Shown: piece after piece, positions 1 to 8,905 of the stretch
How the letters are laid out: every line of letters starts with the position of its first letter
Numbering within the stretch: the first letter of the stretch is position 1
Source of the DNA: Thermoactinomyces sp. DSM 45891
GTDB taxonomy: Bacteria > Bacillota > Bacilli > Thermoactinomycetales > Thermoactinomycetaceae
Direction: 5' to 3'
NCBI RefSeq assembly: GCF_900119485.1
Contig: NZ_FPJZ01000001.1
Coordinates: 1 to 64,000, forward strand
Length of the DNA stretch: 64,000 nucleotides
The notes under the pieces: generated by a model
Told to the model about the DNA's origin: nothing
The model's database searches: none
The model's input: only the letters and a program-made list of their open reading frames with translations
Translations under genes and position numbers: made by a program

Positions 1-125
1 TCTACTGTTAATGCAGAGCCTACATATGTAATAATGCCATCTTCGATTGCCATGTTGCCATTTTGAATAGGTGCAGTGCCTTCTTCCATGGAAATAACAA
101 CCGCTTCTGTAAATAATGTTTTCAT
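1..125 (-). CDS. Amidohydrolase, N-terminal fragment (cut by window edge)
   Basis: Only the first 41 codons are inside the window. The protein begins MKTLFTEAVVISMEEG and continues with the short beta-rich stretch ending in a DGIITYVG-like segment. That is the usual composite-domain start of metal-dependent amidohydrolases of the MtaD/SsnA/TrzN type (5-methylthioadenosine/S-adenosylhomocysteine deaminase and relatives). A GGGGGA ribosome site lies just upstream of the ATG. The metal-binding histidines would lie beyond the window, so the substrate cannot be told. Confidence 0.6.
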   Translation of the reverse strand, partial: MKTLFTEAVVISMEEGTAPIQNGNMAIEDGIITYVGSALTV

Positions 126-376
126 CTTTGTCCCCCATGACTAACCCATCTTATTCGTAGTTTAATTATAATTTGTAAAATTAAATTTTGTAAAATAAAA
201 GTACCATAGTAGATGATTTATGTCAATAAGTAGGTAATTATACGTAATAAGTTCCAAGAGAGGACAAAGATAAGAAAACAGGGGAACAAAAAACTTAATA
301 TACAAATAATATATACTTATCAGAAAATTAATATTAGAATGAAAATAGAGGTTAATACATTCTAGGGGGACTTAAA

Positions 377-2638
377 ATGAGTAAACGTGCTTATGTCTCA
401 CTATTCATTGCCTTTATGATGATGATCACTCCTGTGTATTGCACATGGGGACAGTTTGTGAATGGAAAGGTAAGTCATTCTCAAAAAAAGACTCCTATGG
501 GGAAGATACAAGAGTCAACAGAATTACAATTAGATCACACTACTGCCCATCAACAAAAATCGCAAGACTTGTCCAGCCGTCCACCTCAAAAAAAACCAAC
601 CCCAACAATCCGCACTCAAGCTGACTATCCGATGTCTTACCTCGTTACACTAAATCACAATGAATTAATCAATCTATTGAGCACCATAACTTGGAGCCAA
701 ATTCCAGACTTATTTGAGTTTAACCAAGACTCATACCAGTTTTATCGTGACTCAGCACGTGTTCAAGCGATTATTAATGCGCTCGGGCAAAAGGGGACAC
801 AGTTTACAAGTGAAAATAATCTTGGCATTCCTACTTTGGTAGAAGTGCTACGATCAGGCTTTTTTCTAGGGTTCTACTACTCGGAGCTAAGTTACTTGAA
901 TCAACGTACTTTTCATGATCGTTGTTTGCCTGCTTTAAAATCAATCGCCCGTAATTCGAACTTTATGCTCGGAACGACTAAACAAGATCAGGTTATTGCT
1001 TCCTATGCAATGTTAATTGGAAATGCATCAAGTGATGTGGAAACTGTAAATTTAGCAGTTCCGATTCTCTCCCAATATCGCGCCAATATTAATACCTATC
1101 TACCTCAATACTCCAAAGGGAATGCTGTATATACTCTAATGAGTAACATTGATTATGAATTGGACACTTATATGTACGATGAAAATGTCCCACCTGAACA
1201 AACTCCTTGGTACGGAAAAATCAATCCGTTTATCGAAGAGTTGGGCTTGTTTGCTCTATTAAACACTTTCAATAAAGAGAGTACTTGGCTGATAAACAAT
1301 GGGATTTATTATGTAAGCCGGTTAGGTAGTTTCCATAGTCAACCAAACAGAGGAAACCAAGTCATTACAGCATCTATGAAGAAATACCCCCAAAATAGCG
1401 AGCCTTATCTAACAGCTGCAGTGCAAATTAAGAATCTTTATAACAGTGTAGATGCAGATGGTAGGAGGCTCAACTTAGATCAAATTCTAGGCAATGCCAA
1501 ACAATATTATTTACCAAAGTCATACACATTTGATAATGGCTCTGTTGTATTTAAGACTGGGGGACAAGTGACCGAAGAAAAAGTACTCCGTTTATACTGG
1601 GCGTCTAAAGAAGTAAAGTCGCAATTTCATCGCATAACAGGAAGAGATACTGAAATCGAGAAGGGTAATCCAGATGATATTTTGACCATCGTGATTTATA
1701 GTAATCCGGATGAGTATAAGTTAAATCGATTGCTATATGGGTTTAACACAGATAACGGTGGTATTTATATTGAATCCATTGGTACTTTTTTCACATATGA
1801 GCGAACACCTGCACAAAGTGTCTATTCTTTAGAAGAATTATTTCGCCATGAAGTAACGCATTATTTTCAAGGACGATATTCAATTCCTGGCATGTTTGGT
1901 GATGGTCCCTTCTATGAAGGAGAAAGGTTAACTTGGTTTGAAGAGGGGAGTGCTGAGTTTTTCGCAGGATCTACTCGTACCAGTGGAGTTCAACCACGAA
2001 AAACAATTGTCAAACAGTTAGCTAAGGATCCAGCAGATCGCTATACAGTTTCACAAACCTTGCATGCAAAGTATGGATCGTGGGATTTTTATAACTATGC
2101 TTTTGCCTTTCAATCCTATATGTATACAACATTTTTACCCATGTTAGATTACCTCAACAATTCAATCATCCGCGAAGATGTAAGAGCTTATGACCAATAT
2201 ATCGATCAATTGAGCCGGGATCAAAATCTAAATACAGACTACCAAAATTATATGCAAAAACTAATCAATCAAACAGATCAATTGCCTACGCCTCATGTAT
2301 CAGATATCTATTTGAGTAGGCATCCTTTCATGGACCGGAACCAAGTATACAGTAAGATAAAATCGGTCATAAATCTAAGTAATGTCGCTACCCGTACCAA
2401 TCAGTCTTTTAATCTCAATACATTTACTCTTCGAGGAACCTACACGTTATCTACTTCCAAAGGGAAATATCAAGACTGGAAAGCAATGAATCAGAGAGTG
2501 GATCAAGTGCTGGTCGATCTAAATAACCAATCTTGGAGTGGCTATAAAACGGTGACAACCTATTTTGTCAACTATCGAGTAAACAACAAAAATCAAGCTG
2601 AGTTTGACGTGGTATTCCACGGAGTTTTGACAGATTAA
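377..2638 (+). CDS. Secreted M9 collagenase without PKD/PPC domains
   Basis: Probable extracellular zinc collagenase (peptidase family M9). Residues 1-25 form a signal peptide with a long hydrophobic core. A low-complexity linker follows, then an M9_N-like activator region (about 85-350) and the catalytic domain. The zinc motif HEVTH is at 491-495 and is followed by FEEGSAEFFAGSTR at 521-534. E523 lies 32 residues after H491, the spacing I recall for the third zinc ligand in clostridial ColG. The protein ends about 220 residues after the motif, so the PKD and collagen-binding domains of many clostridial and Bacillus collagenases are absent. Start chosen at the ATG preceded by CTAGGGGGA. It stands alone, with a terminator shared with lexA. 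Confidence 0.9.
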   Translation: MSKRAYVSLFIAFMMMITPVYCTWGQFVNGKVSHSQKKTPMGKIQESTELQLDHTTAHQQKSQDLSSRPPQKKPTPTIRTQADYPMSYLVTLNHNELINLLSTITWSQIPDLFEFNQDSYQFYRDSARVQAIINALGQKGTQFTSENNLGIPTLVEVLRSGFFLGFYYSELSYLNQRTFHDRCLPALKSIARNSNFMLGTTKQDQVIASYAMLIGNASSDVETVNLAVPILSQYRANINTYLPQYSKGNAVYTLMSNIDYELDTYMYDENVPPEQTPWYGKINPFIEELGLFALLNTFNKESTWLINNGIYYVSRLGSFHSQPNRGNQVITASMKKYPQNSEPYLTAAVQIKNLYNSVDADGRRLNLDQILGNAKQYYLPKSYTFDNGSVVFKTGGQVTEEKVLRLYWASKEVKSQFHRITGRDTEIEKGNPDDILTIVIYSNPDEYKLNRLLYGFNTDNGGIYIESIGTFFTYERTPAQSVYSLEELFRHEVTHYFQGRYSIPGMFGDGPFYEGERLTWFEEGSAEFFAGSTRTSGVQPRKTIVKQLAKDPADRYTVSQTLHAKYGSWDFYNYAFAFQSYMYTTFLPMLDYLNNSIIREDVRAYDQYIDQLSRDQNLNTDYQNYMQKLINQTDQLPTPHVSDIYLSRHPFMDRNQVYSKIKSVINLSNVATRTNQSFNLNTFTLRGTYTLSTSKGKYQDWKAMNQRVDQVLVDLNNQSWSGYKTVTTYFVNYRVNNKNQAEFDVVFHGVLTD

Positions 2639-2651
2639 TTCTATATCATAC

Positions 2652-2682
2652 AAAAAACCTGGCCAGAGTTGACCAGGTTTTT
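2652..2682. terminator. Bidirectional terminator, collagenase/lexA
   Basis: Hairpin with arms AAACCTGG and CCAGGTTT, with A/T tracts on both sides. It separates the convergent collagenase and lexA genes and touches the lexA stop codon. Confidence 0.75.
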
Positions 2683-3316
2683 ACATAACTTCGCGAATTA
2701 AGCTAATTACTTTTCCGAGTACTGTTACTTGAGGAAGACGAATCGGCTCAAGCTCATCATTTTCGGGTTGGAGTCGGATGTGATCAGATTCTTTATAAAA
2801 TCGTTTCACCGTTGCCTCACCATCACTTGTCATAGCAACAACAATCTCACCATTATTGGCTGTTTGCTGACGTCGTACGACCACATAATCTCCACTTAAA
2901 ATCCCTGCGTTAATCATACTATTCCCTTGAATGGTTAACAAGAATAACGGATCATCGACATTTTTCATGAGTCGTTTGGGTAATGGATAATACTCTTCAA
3001 TGTTTTCAATCGCTGTGATAGGGTCACCTGCAGTAACCTTCCCAAGTAGAGGAATCATAATCGTATCCTGTAGGGGAGTGGAAAGCATGGCTTCGGCTTC
3101 TTCCTTCACCAGTAGCTCAATCGCACGTGGCTTCGTGGGGTCACGCCGGATGAATCCTTTTTTCTCAAGTCTAGACAGGTGACCATGAACCGTTGAACTA
3201 GAGGCAAGCCCTACCGCTTCACCGATTTCTCGCACTGAAGGTGGATAGCCTTTTTCTCGAACTTCTCTTTGTATGTATTCTAAAATAGCTTGTTGGCGAG
3301 AGGATAACTTGTTCAA
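2681..3316 (-). CDS. lexA: LexA, SOS response repressor
   Basis: Transcriptional repressor of the DNA-damage response, inactivated by RecA-stimulated self-cleavage. The N-terminal winged helix (about 1-65) has the LexA pattern YPPSVREIG and STVHGHL. The C-terminal peptidase domain shows the scissile Ala96-Gly97 in KVTAGDP, the nucleophile Ser133 in GNSM and the general base Lys171 in ATVKRF. Length (211 aa) is normal. An SOS box and promoter lie in the 96-bp gap upstream, so it should be autoregulated. The yneA-yneB-ynzC genes usually beside lexA in Bacillus are not here; yneB and ynzC lie about 44 kb away. Confidence 0.97.
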   Translation of the reverse strand: MNKLSSRQQAILEYIQREVREKGYPPSVREIGEAVGLASSSTVHGHLSRLEKKGFIRRDPTKPRAIELLVKEEAEAMLSTPLQDTIMIPLLGKVTAGDPITAIENIEEYYPLPKRLMKNVDDPLFLLTIQGNSMINAGILSGDYVVVRRQQTANNGEIVVAMTSDGEATVKRFYKESDHIRLQPENDELEPIRLPQVTVLGKVISLIREVM

Positions 3317-3356
3317 AGCTCTCGTCCCCCTTGTTTTTCCTAATTGCGTTATTCAT

Positions 3357-3396
3357 AGTATACATGAAAATAGGAATGACCACAAACATAGGTTCG
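3357..3396 (-). promoter_or_regulatory. lexA promoter with LexA operator (SOS box)
   Basis: On the minus strand, CGAACCTATGTTTG (3396-3383) matches the Bacillus SOS box CGAAC-N4-GTTCG except for one base in the right half. A -10 element TATACT lies at 3362-3357, and TTGTGG, 17 bp upstream of it, can serve as -35. That -35 overlaps the right half of the box, so bound LexA would block RNA polymerase. Confidence 0.75.
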
Positions 3397-3412
3397 TTGT
3401 TTTTAACTGAAA

Positions 3413-4462
3413 TTAAAACATATTCTCTAACCTTTCCAATGCTTCATCTTTTTCAGTATTAATTACGTGAGTATAGATTTGAGTCGTTTGAATGTTAGAG
3501 TGTCCTAATATCTCTTGCACAACGCGGAGGTTTTCTCCGTTTGAGAGCAAAAGAGTCGCTAGAGTATGTCTTAATTTGTGTGGCGAGATGGTAGCAGCTT
3601 TAGGTGGGAGCTTTGCTTCTTTTACATATTTTTTTAATATTTCTGAGATCCCTTTTCGACTGATTCGCGTAAAGTTCTTGTTAAGGATGAGTGCCTCAAT
3701 ATGGAGTGGTGACACACGGTCTACGGGTCTTCTGTCCAGATATGCGAGAAGAGCCTCTGTAGCGGTTCGGTTGAGCATTAGCATTCTCTCTTTTCCACCT
3801 TTACCAATTACAACAATACGGTATTGATTCCCTTGGCTCTGAATGCTATTTAGATTGAGGGAGATGAGCTCTGACACCCGCATGCCTGTATTTAGTAACA
3901 AGAGTAGGATAGCTGTGTCTCTTAGTTCCATCCAATTTTTTTTCTTTTTCTTAGCATGATAGCTTTGAACGGCTTTCACAAGTCGAAGCGCTTCTTCTTG
4001 GGTGAGGAACACAGGTACTTTTTGCTTAGAACGTGCCTTAAGCGAGGCATCTTCATATTCTTCCATTGGATCTCTCTCAAGTAGCTTGGCTCTTACGAGA
4101 TAGCGGAATAGGGAGCGAAGAGAGGCTCTTTTGCGCTGTTTTCCACTGCGTGAGTTCTCTCGGTAATGTTTTCGCTCGATCCATTCATTCTTTACTTTTA
4201 TCATGACGCTTCGTTCGTAGCCGTTTTCGATGTGGCGAAAGAATCGTTTTAGAGTCTGGGTGTCGACGTCTTTTGGTTCTAGGTCTCGTTCACTCAAGAA
4301 GTCAAAAAAGAGAGTGAAGTCGTAGGCATAGTTAGCAACTGTCAATGGAGAGCGGTCTGCACTGACCATCTCGTGAAAGAATTCTTGTACATCTTCGGGA
4401 AAGCGACTGATACGTTGATTTACTGCTTCTGGTAGTTTTCGGGAACGAAAGATAGGGGGCAT
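3413..4462 (-). CDS. Tyrosine recombinase, XerC/D-like
   Basis: Site-specific tyrosine recombinase of 349 aa. The N-terminal SAM-like core-binding domain spans about 20-130 and the catalytic domain about 150-345. The signature residues are Arg195 (TGMRVSEL), Lys222 or Lys225 in the beta hairpin, HKLR at 295-298, His321 (LGHS) and the nucleophile Tyr330 (QIYTH). It is longer than XerC/XerD (about 300 aa) because of a basic insertion near 100-115 (RENSRSGKQRKR). No phage genes or att sites surround it, so a chromosomal housekeeping role, or a stranded integrase, are both possible. Ribosome site AAAGGTG precedes the ATG. It is co-directional with lexA, but lexA has its own promoter. Confidence 0.88.
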   Translation of the reverse strand: MPPIFRSRKLPEAVNQRISRFPEDVQEFFHEMVSADRSPLTVANYAYDFTLFFDFLSERDLEPKDVDTQTLKRFFRHIENGYERSVMIKVKNEWIERKHYRENSRSGKQRKRASLRSLFRYLVRAKLLERDPMEEYEDASLKARSKQKVPVFLTQEEALRLVKAVQSYHAKKKKKNWMELRDTAILLLLLNTGMRVSELISLNLNSIQSQGNQYRIVVIGKGGKERMLMLNRTATEALLAYLDRRPVDRVSPLHIEALILNKNFTRISRKGISEILKKYVKEAKLPPKAATISPHKLRHTLATLLLSNGENLRVVQEILGHSNIQTTQIYTHVINTEKDEALERLENMF

Positions 4463-4659
4463 ATGATCACCTTTGGTTATGGATAAGAAATGGATATGCT
4501 ATGGTTAGTTGGTTTAGGTCAACTAGTGCCATTAAGTAGACTCACTAACATCGCAGTGGTCAGATATAGAGACCTAGTTTGTTACTGATTCATCGATTAT
4601 AGATGTATTTAGCGTAACAGAAAGTGAAGGGGAGAAGTAGATCATTTTTGTGCAAAAGA

Positions 4660-4697
4660 AAAGAAGCACGCCTATAGAAAATAGGACATGCTTCTTT
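4660..4697 (-). terminator. Terminator after the ABC-2 remnant
   Basis: Arms AAAGAAGCA and TGCTTCTTT enclose a second short complementarity (CCTAT/ATAGG). On the minus strand it is followed by TTTTCTTTTGC. The flanking gap 4463-4707 holds nothing else recognisable. Confidence 0.65.
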
Positions 4698-4707
4698 CAA
4701 AGGGGTA

Positions 4708-5226
4708 CTAAGCGTTCAATATGTCTTTTTTACGGAAGTGGATGAATGCTATAACAGTTGGAACGATGATCCACCCCAAGAGAATCATGATACTACCCAT
4801 CATGGTTATGTTAGACCTTGTAATTAGATAGAAATCACTCATACTCGCGTAGGTACTTTCTAACCATGAACTATTAAAACTTAAGTGAATGCCTATAAAG
4901 TATTTAAGAAAAGAGATTTTCAAAGGCATGTTAAATAAAACAGATCCAGCTACGACGATAACCATAGGGATGGCGGTACTAATCATAGAAGATGAAAAAA
5001 TAGTCGAAAATAAGAATGCCAGAGATGCAATGGCCATTGAAGCGATCAACATATGCACGAAGCCATAAAATAACGCTGCTGACATCGGCAAAAGAGTTGC
5101 TTGACTGTACTGTGGTTCAAAGAATGGGACTTGATCCACTATTAGTTTAATAAAAGCAACTACTTCCTTGATCCGTTTTTCTTTATTTTGAATCCCGGCT
5201 AATCGTGCATAAGCATAACGATCAGA
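4708..5226 (-). pseudogene. ABC-2 type transporter permease, 5'-truncated remnant
   Basis: The open frame runs from directly after an in-frame TAA at 5229-5227. It encodes a C-terminal permease part with about four hydrophobic helices, ending in HFRKKDILNA, typical of ABC-2 permeases. The upstream portion (SDRYAYARLAG...) is clearly protein-like but has no good start or ribosome site; only an internal GTG at 5139 could start a 143-aa product. About half of a normal permease and the partner ATPase are missing. I read it as a remnant of an ABC exporter gene. A C-terminal fragment protein made from the GTG cannot be excluded. Confidence 0.65.
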
Positions 5227-5253
5227 TTACAAATGTGTAATATTGGTCAACAA

Positions 5254-5288
5254 AAAACCTAACACCTGAATTAGAATCAAATGTTAGG
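5254..5288 (-). terminator. Terminator of trhO copy 1
   Basis: Arms CCTAACA and TGTTAGG, followed on the minus strand by a run of T. It lies just past the stop of the trhO gene. Confidence 0.65.
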
Positions 5289-5299
5289 TAGGCTATAAG

Positions 5300-6199
5300 T
5301 TACGCTTCTTTCCGAATTAAGTCTTGATCTTCACATTCCTTTTTACAATAACCATTATAGGTTTCTTCACACTCCGGACAGACGAGGTGTTGATGATGAC
5401 AGAGATCATATTCACAGTTGATATAGGTTTCAGCAGGTGCCTGACAATGATGGCATTTCCCGACCACTGTCGGATCTACATGATTTACGGGAACTGAGAT
5501 TCGCTCATCAAACACATAAAGCTTCCCGTCCCATAGTTCTCCTTTTGTCTCAGGGTCTTGGCTATAGTTTACGACACCACCATGTAACTGGGAAACGTCT
5601 TGAAAGCCTTCTTGTAACAAGAAACCCGTTAACTTCTCACAGCGAATACCACCCGTGCAATAGCTAATTACCTTTTTATCTTTGAACTGGCTTAGATTTT
5701 CACGGATCCACTCTGGGAAGTCACGAGAGGTTTCCACTCCTGGCCGAATCGCGCCACGAAAATGTCCAAGGTCATATTCATAGTCATTTCGACCATCAAT
5801 GACGACCACATCGTCACGCAAGAGATGGTCTTTAAATTCAGTCGGACTTAAGTATTTACCAGTTAACTCAGTAGGATCAAAATCATTTTCAAATCGCCAG
5901 GTCACCAACTCTTTCTTTGCACGTACATATAGTTTTTTAAAGGCATGTCCTTCATGCTCATCAATCTTAAAAAAGATATCTGAGAAGAGAGGGTGTTGTT
6001 TCATTGCTTTTATATATTGATTTGTTGCTGCAATGGTACCCGAACATGTCCCATTGATACCTTCTGGGGAAATTAAGATACGGCCTTTTAAGCCTAATTG
6101 TTGACATAGAGCGCGATGTTCGTCCGCTACCGCTACCGGATCTTCCACTTTTACATATTTGTAATAGAGGAGTACATGATATATTTCTGAAGTACTCAT
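5300..6199 (-). CDS. trhO: tRNA uridine(34) hydroxylase TrhO, rhodanese family (copy 1)
   Basis: Rhodanese-domain enzyme of the TrhO/YceA/YbfQ family, which hydroxylates U34 of certain tRNAs (family knowledge). From the chosen start MSTSEIYHV the protein has 299 aa. An acylphosphatase-like N-terminal domain carries RILISPEGINGT (40-51). A rhodanese domain follows, with the catalytic Cys181 in SYCTGGIRCEK. A Cys-rich tail (CHHC, CPEC, CKKEC) probably binds zinc. I prefer 6199 to an in-frame start 48 bp upstream because GAGGTCG sits before this ATG. A second copy lies at 19946-20842. Confidence 0.92.
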   Translation of the reverse strand: MSTSEIYHVLLYYKYVKVEDPVAVADEHRALCQQLGLKGRILISPEGINGTCSGTIAATNQYIKAMKQHPLFSDIFFKIDEHEGHAFKKLYVRAKKELVTWRFENDFDPTELTGKYLSPTEFKDHLLRDDVVVIDGRNDYEYDLGHFRGAIRPGVETSRDFPEWIRENLSQFKDKKVISYCTGGIRCEKLTGFLLQEGFQDVSQLHGGVVNYSQDPETKGELWDGKLYVFDERISVPVNHVDPTVVGKCHHCQAPAETYINCEYDLCHHQHLVCPECEETYNGYCKKECEDQDLIRKEA

Positions 6200-6339
6200 G
6201 GTAGTCGACCTCTTTCTACAAGGAGTTTCAAATATAGATTCTACCACTTTCTGATGCCTATCATCAAATTGAGTTTAGATGTGTATTATCACAAACATTT
6301 TCTATTTACGTACATATATTAATAGAAACGTCGAAGGAA

Positions 6340-7881
6340 GTGGTGGTTCAATTGGGGTTAGTCATTTATCCGCCCACGTTAAACTGGTCCTATATGCGAC
6401 AACGTCCGCAACATATGATGTTGCAATTTGCAAAGAACGGACATACTGTTTTATTTTTTAATAAGACCAGTGTAGAAGGTCCTGCTGTTCAAGAGGTAGC
6501 AGAAAACCTCTTTGTCGTGCAACATCCCAACTTCTTTCTCAATGAAATTCTTCCCCAGCTTCCTTCACAGAGAGATACGATATACTGGACCTCTTGGAGC
6601 CGCAAAATCCCACACGCCCGTTTATTTCAAACCAATACGTTAATTTATGACTGTGTGGATGATTTTCCAGACTGGGAACAGGAAGAACAAATATACGCTC
6701 CTCTTGCAGATGCTATCGTTTGTACCGCTGATCATCTAAAAGAAAAAATGAAAAAGTTGGTCCCACAACAACCCATTCATTTAGTTCCTAATGGATGTGA
6801 ATATGAACACTTTGCTCAAGTAAAGAGCCAACTTCGATTAGATAAGATACCGGAGATACCTGCACATGATGGACCAAGAATTGGATATATTGGTGCATGG
6901 GCTCCTTGGGTGAATAAAAAAATGGTGCAGGCGCTCTCTAAGGGAATTCCTGAGGCACAATTTGTGATTATCGGACCCAACTTAAGATCAGATAAGCCTA
7001 ATCTAGGAGAGAATGTGTTTTTTCTCGGTCATAAGAGCTATGAAACACTACCATTTTATCTACGTTATATTGATGTCGGGATTATTCCGTTTGCAATCAA
7101 TCGGATTACCCATAGCACTAATCCGGTTAAAGTTTACGAATATCTAGCTACGGGGAAACCGGTTGTTTCTACACCACTACCAGAAGTACTAAAAATGAAG
7201 CCATATGTGCTTATTGCTGATCAACCTAATCAATTTGTTAAAGCCGTACGGACTGCACTTGTTAATCCGAAAAAAAATTCTAGAAAAAGAATGAGCTTTG
7301 CTAAGCAACATAGCTGGGAAAAGAGATTTGAAATGGTAAATGAACACATCCTCACACCACGAAGAAAAGAGATTTCCTCTAATCAAGATGAGCTACGGAA
7401 AATCATGCAATCAATCCAGGCTACCTCCACACATCTCCCTCTTCAGCATAATACAGTAAGTTCCTATTATGAAAACATGCATCTAGGAAAAGATCCTGCA
7501 TTTATAGGATCCCCAAGCAAAGGAACGCGTTACGAATGTTATTTTCGGGTAAGCCAAGTAGAAAGCATTCCTACGGATATTTCCCGTGTATATTTGGAGT
7601 TTGATCTCCCCCTTGAACCACAGTCACATGAGGAATGGCAAATCATTTTGTCAAATCCGATTGAAGATTGGCTATCTGATACGATCACGTATAATAATCG
7701 ACCCAGTGTAAAAGAAATTGCCAAGATGCAGATATCGCAGCCGTTTTCGACAACGGTTTCTTTTGATGTAACCAAGCAGGTCATAGAGGATGGTTTAACC
7801 CGATTCCACTTACGTTCTACGGCAAAAAGGGCATTGCCGCTGGATGGAGTTCGTTTAACTTGTTTTCAACTGAAAAAGTAG
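6340..7881 (+). CDS. Glycosyltransferase (GT4-like) fused to a DNRLRE-like domain
   Basis: Residues 1 to about 350 form a GT-B glycosyltransferase. The start LVIYPPTLNWSYMRQRPQ matches the neighbour at 8897-9889 closely, and the donor-site region reads NPVKVYEYLATGKPVVSTPLPE. The last 140 residues or so are a separate beta-rich domain with WLSDTITYNNRPSV and FDVTKQV, the pattern of DNRLRE/CBM96-type carbohydrate-binding modules. These are usually found on secreted proteins and are odd on a cytoplasmic transferase. GTG 6343 aligns best with the paralogue's ATG, so the true start may be 6343 rather than 6340. It leads a polysaccharide block and is divergent from trhO. Acceptor unknown; a cell or spore surface glycan is likely. 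Confidence 0.82.
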   Translation: MVVQLGLVIYPPTLNWSYMRQRPQHMMLQFAKNGHTVLFFNKTSVEGPAVQEVAENLFVVQHPNFFLNEILPQLPSQRDTIYWTSWSRKIPHARLFQTNTLIYDCVDDFPDWEQEEQIYAPLADAIVCTADHLKEKMKKLVPQQPIHLVPNGCEYEHFAQVKSQLRLDKIPEIPAHDGPRIGYIGAWAPWVNKKMVQALSKGIPEAQFVIIGPNLRSDKPNLGENVFFLGHKSYETLPFYLRYIDVGIIPFAINRITHSTNPVKVYEYLATGKPVVSTPLPEVLKMKPYVLIADQPNQFVKAVRTALVNPKKNSRKRMSFAKQHSWEKRFEMVNEHILTPRRKEISSNQDELRKIMQSIQATSTHLPLQHNTVSSYYENMHLGKDPAFIGSPSKGTRYECYFRVSQVESIPTDISRVYLEFDLPLEPQSHEEWQIILSNPIEDWLSDTITYNNRPSVKEIAKMQISQPFSTTVSFDVTKQVIEDGLTRFHLRSTAKRALPLDGVRLTCFQLKK

Positions 7882-7897
7882 AAGTGGGGAGTAGATC

Positions 7898-8905
7898 ATG
7901 AATATAGGTATTTGCGGATATTATGGGCTGGGGAACTTTGGAGATGAATTATTTTTAAAAACGTTTCAACAAGTATTTCATGAACACCGAGTATTTGGCT
8001 ATAAGGGGTATATAGATCACGAGAAAATAGATGCAGTGATTGTTGGCGGGGGAGATTTAATCACCCCCTATAAGTTTAATAGCTACTATTTCCCTTCTCA
8101 ATTAGGCAAAATTCCTACATGGATATACGGTGTCGGGATTGTAGATTTTTATCCAGAGTCGTCGTGGAGTGAAGAGGAAGTAGGGAAATACAGACAAATC
8201 ATACGAAAAGCAAAAGCTACTTTTTTTCGCGACCAAAATTCGGTTGAAATTGGCAAGAAATTGAAGTTTCATAGTGATGTTCAACATGCTCCAGATGTTG
8301 TATTTTCCTATAAACAACCAAACTATCCTATCATTAAACCCAAGTCAGGTAATCGAATTGGTGTGTGTATCCACGCTTACGAAAGCTTCCCGATGAAGCA
8401 AGTATCAACTGTACTAGCTGAGCTTGCTAGCGAAGGATATGAAATTGTTTGTATCCCTGTAGTAAATCAGTCGAATAATCTTTATGCAGACACAGAAGTG
8501 TGCAAAACATTATGCCAATCCATCTTACATTTGACTCCTAAGGGAAAAGTGTATGTCGTAAAACCAGAGTACGACTTAGAAACTACCTATTCTTACATCC
8601 AAAACCTTGATTTTTTGTTGTCATTTAAACTACATCCATCTTTAGTGGCCATTCGAAACCTAGTGCCTGTTTTATGTGTGAGCAGCATGAGTAAGGTTCA
8701 TAGCTTGTTAAAGTACTTTGATCTAGATGCATATGGTTGTAATGCAGGTATTTCAGATTCAGACCTAAGAAAGCAAATGAGGTTCCTACTTCAAACAGGA
8801 AAAAAGAAATTGGAATCGATTCATGAACGAGTAAAAGCATGCGAGACATGGAGTGACAAGTGTGTCAGTGAACTAAAAAAATCAATCCAATCCCATCTAG
8901 GATAG
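7898..8905 (+). CDS. Polysaccharide pyruvyltransferase family protein
   Basis: CsaB-like enzyme that would add pyruvate ketals to a surface glycan using phosphoenolpyruvate (family knowledge). The N-terminus reads GYYGLGNFGDE, the family's signature glycine-rich loop, followed by DAVIVGGGDLI. The later segment LLSFKLHPSLVAIRNLVPVL matches the family's conserved histidine-containing motif (usually SMRLH). Length 335 aa is in range. It starts 16 bp after the preceding glycosyltransferase with a GGGGAG ribosome site, so the two are probably one operon. Its 3' end overlaps the convergent glycosyltransferase by 9 bp. Confidence 0.88.
   Translation: MNIGICGYYGLGNFGDELFLKTFQQVFHEHRVFGYKGYIDHEKIDAVIVGGGDLITPYKFNSYYFPSQLGKIPTWIYGVGIVDFYPESSWSEEEVGKYRQIIRKAKATFFRDQNSVEIGKKLKFHSDVQHAPDVVFSYKQPNYPIIKPKSGNRIGVCIHAYESFPMKQVSTVLAELASEGYEIVCIPVVNQSNNLYADTEVCKTLCQSILHLTPKGKVYVVKPEYDLETTYSYIQNLDFLLSFKLHPSLVAIRNLVPVLCVSSMSKVHSLLKYFDLDAYGCNAGISDSDLRKQMRFLLQTGKKKLESIHERVKACETWSDKCVSELKKSIQSHLG

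Noticed and set aside
3413..4462. Integrase marking a prophage or genomic island
   Set aside because: No phage structural, excisionase or tRNA-att features are nearby, and the gene sits stably beside lexA, so an island call is not supported.
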